Source: a virus. From it: a stretch of DNA of 37,247 bases. The translations under genes and the position numbers were made by a program. The notes below the pieces were generated by a model. The model saw only the letters and a program-made list of their open reading frames with translations, did not search any database and was not told the DNA's origin. The first letter of the stretch is position 1. Each line of letters begins with the position of its first letter. The stretch is taken from positions 1 to 37,247 of the IMG/VR virus record IMGVR_UViG_3300007960_010542; one strand, written 5' to 3'. Positions 33,990 to 37,247 of this stretch are shown here, piece by piece.

Positions 33990-34247
33990 ATGTCAAAGGT
34001 GGTAGAAAATACAACTTGCTTTTCTGAACACAAATGTAGAAACATCACATGCGAAAAAAGGTCCTGTCGAAATTGGTTTGATTCCGAACAGGACCTTAAT
34101 TGTGCTATTTTAGCTGCAGACAAAAGTTCTCATACCTTGCAAGAAATTGGTGATCTTTTTGGATTAACCAGAATGAGAATTTGTCAAATTGAAAAAAACT
34201 TAGCTGAAAAACTAAGATTCAATCATGAAATTGACAAACTTGCCTAA
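33990..34247 (+). CDS. Small sigma-region-4-like HTH protein with cysteine cluster
   Basis: An 85-residue protein. Residues about 10-38 hold Cys10, Cys16, Cys21, Cys26 and Cys38 with His15, a possible metal-binding knuckle. Residues about 48-75 are SSHTLQEIGDLFGLTRMRIC followed by QIEKNLAEKLR, a clear sigma-70 region 4 helix-turn-helix (T-L-x-E-I-x-x-x-x-x-L-T-x-x-R-I-x-Q-I-E). There is no region 2, so it is not a complete sigma factor; it could bind -35 sites, act as an appropriator of host RNA polymerase or be a repressor. AAGGAG lies five bases before the ATG. The only plus-strand gene, with its own strong promoter. Confidence 0.85.
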   Translation: MSKVVENTTCFSEHKCRNITCEKRSCRNWFDSEQDLNCAILAADKSSHTLQEIGDLFGLTRMRICQIEKNLAEKLRFNHEIDKLA

Positions 34248-34562
34248 TCATTGATTTTGTGACTTTCTTTTAGTCACATTTGAAGTTTTAGATGATGGAA
34301 CTCTTGTGAGAACAGCATCAGCCCTAGACTTGGAAATCTTTGGCTTACTATCTTCTAGTTCCTCTTTTTCTTGCTGAGGCTTATTTGCAGTGTTATTTGA
34401 AGTTTCTTCTTGGACCTGAAGAAGGGTTTCCGGAAGGGTTTGCTCTTCACTTTGTTCTTCAAAAACATGCTCTACAATCTCGGCATTTTTTTTCTCTTCT
34501 AAAGTGACGAACCCTTGCGGAATTCCTCCATTTCTAGGTCCTAATTTGTAGCTTTTTTTCAT
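34248..34562 (-). CDS. Low-complexity, probably disordered protein, unknown function
   Basis: About 104 residues from ATG 34562, with GAGGG five bases upstream (GTG at 34568 in the same frame is the other start). The N-terminus KKSYKLGPRNGGIPQGFV is the only compact-looking part; the rest is rich in Glu, Gln, Ser, Thr and Lys and ends in a basic tail (KSRADAVLTR, VTKRKSQNQ). Its stop is adjacent to that of the plus-strand HTH gene, tail to tail. No family recognised. Confidence 0.6.
   Translation of the reverse strand: MKKSYKLGPRNGGIPQGFVTLEEKKNAEIVEHVFEEQSEEQTLPETLLQVQEETSNNTANKPQQEKEELEDSKPKISKSRADAVLTRVPSSKTSNVTKRKSQNQ
34258..34278 (+). terminator. Short hairpin after the plus-strand HTH gene (weak terminator candidate)
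   Basis: TGTGACT and AGTCACA pair perfectly over seven bases around the loop TTCTTTT, 10 bases after the plus-strand stop, followed by TTTGAAGTTTT. The hairpin also lies within the last codons of the convergent minus-strand gene. The stem is short and the T tail is interrupted, so termination of the plus-strand transcript is only plausible. Confidence 0.3.
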
Positions 34563-34584
34563 TGACACCCTCGTTTATCTTTAA

Positions 34585-34830
34585 TTATGTAACTATGATC
34601 TTCTTGTCTGGTTTTTGTGTTTTTTCCAATACTTTTCTTGATTCTTCTATAATCACCAACGATTCATCTCTATTTTCTAGTTCAAAAGCCAATAATTCAA
34701 TTATCTTTGCACGTTTAAATTCATCAACCCCGTATTCATTAATTATAGAGACAATCCTTCTACATTCCAAAGTTTTTTTAGCCCATTTTGCATCTTCAAT
34801 AGAGAATTCTTTTTTTTCTTGTTCTTTCAT
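34585..34830 (-). CDS. Small helical protein, unknown function
   Basis: An 81-residue, highly charged, helical protein (SIEDAKWAKKTLECRR, then FKRAKIIELLAFELENRDE). It begins four bases inside the end of the zinc-ribbon-like gene (ATG 34830) and is followed by the disordered protein after 22 bases. No family recognised. A 98-residue frame on the plus strand over the same bases has no ribosome site and is taken as a shadow. Confidence 0.55.
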   Translation of the reverse strand: MKEQEKKEFSIEDAKWAKKTLECRRIVSIINEYGVDEFKRAKIIELLAFELENRDESLVIIEESRKVLEKTQKPDKKIIVT

Positions 34831-35324
34831 TTTGTCTCCAAGGCTTCTACGAAGCTAAATGATTCAATTTTCATTTGTTGATTTCCGTTAATTATCAATC
34901 TTTTTCCATTGCAGACGCCATCACTATATTCCTTTGCAATGACAATGGAATCTCCCCACATTTCATTTGAAATAATGAAGTGTGCTTGTTCCCATGTAGA
35001 AAGATCACATGAATAATTTAAAAGCAATTCTGTAATAGAACTCGGAATCATCAAGGCTATATCTTTTTCTGTAAGAATCGAGCTAACTTTTTCCTTTGAT
35101 AAGATCTCTGATTTACAAAGATCATATACCCGATGAATAACGCCACAATTATTGCATTGAGCGTTTTTTTCAATAACATTTTCATTTTCATCGATTATTG
35201 AAAAAACTACGAATGAATGTAAAGGTGGATTTTCCAAATTTTTTAAATGAGGCAAAAAACATCTGCATTGAACCAGGTGTTTTTGACCTTTTAATTTCTT
35301 CTTTTCTTGCCTCTGTTCCATCAT
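34827..35324 (-). CDS. Zinc-ribbon-like protein, unknown function
   Basis: A 165-residue protein. HLVQCRCFLPHLKN gives Cys20 and Cys22, and AQCNNCGVIHRVYDLC gives Cys57, Cys60 and Cys70 with His64, so a zinc-ribbon-type metal site is likely. Between them PPLHSFVVFSIIDENENVIE is a beta-hairpin-like stretch. The C-terminal half is mixed helix and strand, with STWEQAHFIISNEMWGDSIV. Overlaps the preceding 66-residue gene by ATGA. I know of no function; similar proteins are usually listed as hypothetical in T4-like marine phages, from memory only. Confidence 0.6.
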   Translation of the reverse strand: MMEQRQEKKKLKGQKHLVQCRCFLPHLKNLENPPLHSFVVFSIIDENENVIEKNAQCNNCGVIHRVYDLCKSEILSKEKVSSILTEKDIALMIPSSITELLLNYSCDLSTWEQAHFIISNEMWGDSIVIAKEYSDGVCNGKRLIINGNQQMKIESFSFVEALETK

Positions 35325-35521
35325 TCAGCACTTTTATAAAGCGTTCTAAACGCTGATCCTCCAATATTGTCAACTACATTAGAGGCTACAGTTACAAGTA
35401 ATCTGATCTGTTCATCAGGCAAATCTAATTGCTTTCCCTTAAAGGAAATTTCATTGTCAATAGAATCCTTGATTGCATTAAGGACTTCAAAATATGTCGT
35501 ACCAAACTTTCTTTCACTCAT
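35321..35521 (-). CDS. Small protein with hairpin-masked ribosome site, unknown function
   Basis: A 66-residue protein (KFGTTYFEVLNAIKDSIDNE, then LDLPDEQIRLLVTVASNVVD) with mixed helix and no Cys or membrane segment. The start is ATG 35521, with AGGAGG seven bases upstream, a perfect Shine-Dalgarno site that is fully paired in a hairpin (see 35524-35568). Coupled to the zinc-ribbon-like gene by ATGA. Function unknown. The strong but masked ribosome site implies translation under control. Confidence 0.6.
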   Translation of the reverse strand: MSERKFGTTYFEVLNAIKDSIDNEISFKGKQLDLPDEQIRLLVTVASNVVDNIGGSAFRTLYKSAE

Positions 35522-35523
35522 AA

Positions 35524-35568
35524 AAATACCTCCTGTTACTAAGTATTGTTTAGCAACAGGAGGTATTT
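35524..35568 (-). promoter_or_regulatory. Long hairpin burying the Shine-Dalgarno site of the 66-residue gene
   Basis: AAATACCTCCTGTT (35524-35537) and AACAGGAGGTATTT (35555-35568) are perfect 14-base inverted repeats. After one mismatch four more base pairs form, leaving a seven-base loop. On the minus-strand transcript the 3' arm contains AGGAGG, paired base for base with CCTCCT, and ends two bases before the ATG at 35521. The stem is followed by TT then ATG, giving a U-rich end, so it could also serve as a terminator for the YkuK-like gene. Read-through transcripts would keep the ribosome site closed. Confidence 0.7.
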
Positions 35569-35585
35569 GTAAAATGATCTAATTT

Positions 35586-36059
35586 TTATCTAGACACTTT
35601 ATCTGCAACTGAGGAAGACGCCCAGGCGTTTGGTTTTGTAAGAATGTCATATCCCATTGAAGAAACAAAACCTTTCACAATTGCGTGATATTTCGCTGAT
35701 TCTGTGTCACAGATAGCAACGTCAGCATGAATAACAATTTCAACACTGGCATTTTCGTAATCAGTGAAAGCGATCTCCTTGACCTCCTCAGCAGCTAGAA
35801 TTGAAAGGGTTGTCTCTTTCATAATTCTATCATAGAGGGTCTTGAACTCATCTCGAAGAAATTTTTCTCGTTTATAATAGAAAGTACCACCATTACCAGG
35901 CACATATACGCATAAAGCTGTTGCAAAAAGCCATTTTCCACCGATAAGATGGGAATCCGATCCAACATGGATTTGGGCGTTTTCTTTTTCTACATCTTTC
36001 ATAATTTCTTCAAAAGAAACTGGTTTTCCTTTTGAGTTTAACCATTGCTTACTTGTCAT
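35586..36059 (-). CDS. RNase H-fold protein, YkuK/DUF458-like
   Basis: A 157-residue protein with IHVGSDSHLIGGKWLFATAL and CVYVPGNGGTFYYKREKFLR, then EIVIHADVAI. The Gly-Ser-Asp-Ser-His start, the G-N-G-G-x-x-Y-Y block and the I-H-A-D strand are the recognisable pattern of the DUF458/YkuK family, which has an RNase H-like fold with acidic residues (Asp34-like in GSDS and Asp in HADV). Substrate unknown. Overlaps the chaperonin-like gene by 11 bases. Confidence 0.78.
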   Translation of the reverse strand: MTSKQWLNSKGKPVSFEEIMKDVEKENAQIHVGSDSHLIGGKWLFATALCVYVPGNGGTFYYKREKFLRDEFKTLYDRIMKETTLSILAAEEVKEIAFTDYENASVEIVIHADVAICDTESAKYHAIVKGFVSSMGYDILTKPNAWASSSVADKVSR

Positions 36060-37242
36060 AAGACACTGTTACCTTTGTATTATTTATGATTTCCACAAAT
36101 GAATTTGCTGACTTTTTTGCCTCACATAATGAGTGAGACGGAATAATTATATCCTTTCCCATGAGATTTACAATCGATATTCCGTGTTTTCTAGAAAAAA
36201 GAATAAACCTCACTAGAAGTTGAATTCTATCCTTTACTAGACCTTTAAGACCTCCAAACTCTCTACCTAAAGAAATGACGATTTTTCTTGAAGAAATTCT
36301 TCTAGCTCTCATCGAGGCCCATTCTTTTGATGAAGGATCTTGCGGACTATCATCAATTATTTTTTTAGAAATCGCATTTGATGAGCGCGACAATTTTGCA
36401 TCGTTAATGATGATCTTTCCTTTTTCTATCTCGATTTGATCAATGCAACCTGCTCTTTCTTTCCATACGTCATCCACTCCTATTCTATTTCCCCCTAAAA
36501 TATTTGGAATATCAATAAACAAAAAGTTGTCCAACAAGTCTCCAGAAATTGATGCTGGAATGACTTTTAGTTTTTTTGTTCTCCAATTGTAAAGGAGGGT
36601 AGAAACTACTTCATATCCAAAACCTCTTGCTAAAAGAATTCCTGCTTCATCTTTTTGTGATAAATCTTCAAGCAATCGATTGATGTCAGCTACCTTTTCA
36701 ATTACTCCATCAAATGTAAAGAAATTTACATCTCTAAGCTCAATTTTTTCTCCAAATTCTCCTGGAATAGAAGCTGCAATTTCGATACAATCATTCATTT
36801 TTATGAAAGTTTGACCACTTGTTTCTTCAACTTGAATAATTGCATTTGGACCAGAAATACTGATCGCATCAAAGAAAGCTTTTCCTAAATTTTCGCCTAA
36901 CAAATCTCTGCATATTTCGCTTAGGGCTTCTGCTGTCATTTTTTTGGAAACTTTTTTCTCAATTTCTTTTTCAGCTAATTCACACAAAAAAAGAAACGAT
37001 GAAAAAGGAGAAGCCTGTTCACATTTATAAGCTTCCCTTGAAATCATTTCCCAGAGAATTCTTTTTGAATTGTCGACACTCATTTTTGAGATAGCTCTTA
37101 AACAATCTTCTTCACTAAGCAAGATTGCTCTATTATTAGAGACCTCAATTAAAGTTTCGTTCTTAATATTCTTGACAATTGAATCAGCAATAACCTTAAC
37201 GTTGTCTTTTAGATTATTGCTGATTTCTACTTTTGAGAACAT
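36049..37242 (-). CDS. Divergent GroEL-like chaperonin
   Basis: A 397-residue protein. An in-frame TAA directly precedes ATG 37242, so the N-terminus is complete. Segments line up by eye with GroEL. LGKAFFDAISISGPNAIIQVEETSGQT corresponds to the intermediate segment ending in VITVE. LLARGFGYEVVSTLLYNWRT and KLKVIPASISGDLLDNFLFI, then DIPNILGGNRI, correspond to the apical block with D-I-A-x-L-T-G-G. CIDQIEIEKGKIII follows. The place of the ATPase motif GDGTTTAT has QASPFSSFLF instead, and the C-terminal equatorial domain is about 100 residues short. It may be a phage folding factor or a host GroEL partner without ATPase. The homology is my reading. Confidence 0.55.
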   Translation of the reverse strand: MFSKVEISNNLKDNVKVIADSIVKNIKNETLIEVSNNRAILLSEEDCLRAISKMSVDNSKRILWEMISREAYKCEQASPFSSFLFLCELAEKEIEKKVSKKMTAEALSEICRDLLGENLGKAFFDAISISGPNAIIQVEETSGQTFIKMNDCIEIAASIPGEFGEKIELRDVNFFTFDGVIEKVADINRLLEDLSQKDEAGILLARGFGYEVVSTLLYNWRTKKLKVIPASISGDLLDNFLFIDIPNILGGNRIGVDDVWKERAGCIDQIEIEKGKIIINDAKLSRSSNAISKKIIDDSPQDPSSKEWASMRARRISSRKIVISLGREFGGLKGLVKDRIQLLVRFILFSRKHGISIVNLMGKDIIIPSHSLCEAKKSANSFVEIINNTKVTVSYDK

Positions 37243-37247
37243 TTAAT

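Noticed and set aside
34562-34858. Plus-strand frame of 98 codons.
   Set aside because: No ribosome site, Ser/Phe-rich low-quality sequence, and it lies opposite a charged, coupled minus-strand gene.
35555-35579. Plus-strand AGGAGG followed by ATG at the right arm of the hairpin.
   Set aside because: The ATG is followed after one codon by TAA, so no protein is encoded; it is the mirror of the inverted repeat.
1-37247. tRNA, rRNA, insertion sequence or attachment site.
   Set aside because: Genes are packed with few gaps; the gaps read (4463-4512, 10097-10145, 32399-32586, 33922-33989, 35522-35585) show no cloverleaf, transposase or terminal repeats.

Overview
The window is part of a large, AT-rich, tailed-phage genome of the T4-like (contractile-tail) kind. 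The evidence is a baseplate block with gp5-, gp25- and gp6-like proteins, a gp55-like late sigma factor, a PIN-PhoH ATPase, a YkuK-like RNase H-fold protein and a RecB/Cas4-like nuclease. No integrase, rRNA, tRNA, insertion sequence or CRISPR array was seen. The host cannot be read directly. The LPS- or capsule-type sugar chemistry suggests a Gram-negative, probably aquatic, bacterium; this is inference.

Layout: all genes but one are on the minus strand, so transcription runs from high to low coordinates. (1) 37.2-34.2 kb: a divergent GroEL-like chaperonin, a YkuK-like protein and small unknown proteins. One small gene has its Shine-Dalgarno site buried in a long perfect hairpin. (2) 34.2-32.6 kb: a small sigma-region-4/cysteine-cluster protein, the only plus-strand gene, with a near-consensus sigma70 promoter, divergent from phoH. 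(3) 32.4-10.9 kb: about 22 kb of tightly overlapping sugar genes. They include glycosyltransferases (GT-B, GT2, GT25, GT10, exostosin-like and GT-A types), methyltransferases, nucleotide-sugar enzymes and a broken sulfotransferase. (4) 10.9-7.7 kb: a RecB-like nuclease and two more glycosyltransferases. (5) 7.7-0 kb: a small membrane protein, the late sigma factor, and the baseplate hub and wedge genes, ending in a LamG-like structural gene cut by the window edge.

How the genes may work together: two precursor pathways can be read from the sequence. Transaldolase, a GmhA-like isomerase, an HddA-like GHMP kinase and a HAD phosphatase-nucleotidyltransferase fusion lie side by side and could turn central-metabolism sugar phosphates into a nucleotide-activated heptose. 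GDP-mannose 4,6-dehydratase plus GDP-fucose synthase could make GDP-fucose, and a GT10-type fucosyltransferase to use it is in the same cluster. With the sugar dehydrogenase, epimerases, methyltransferases and at least ten glycosyltransferases, the phage seems to carry a dedicated glycan assembly line. It could decorate the virion or remodel the host surface; the sequence does not say which. The sulfotransferase in the middle carries an in-frame amber codon, a one-base frameshift at a run of A and an ochre codon, so that modification appears to be decaying.
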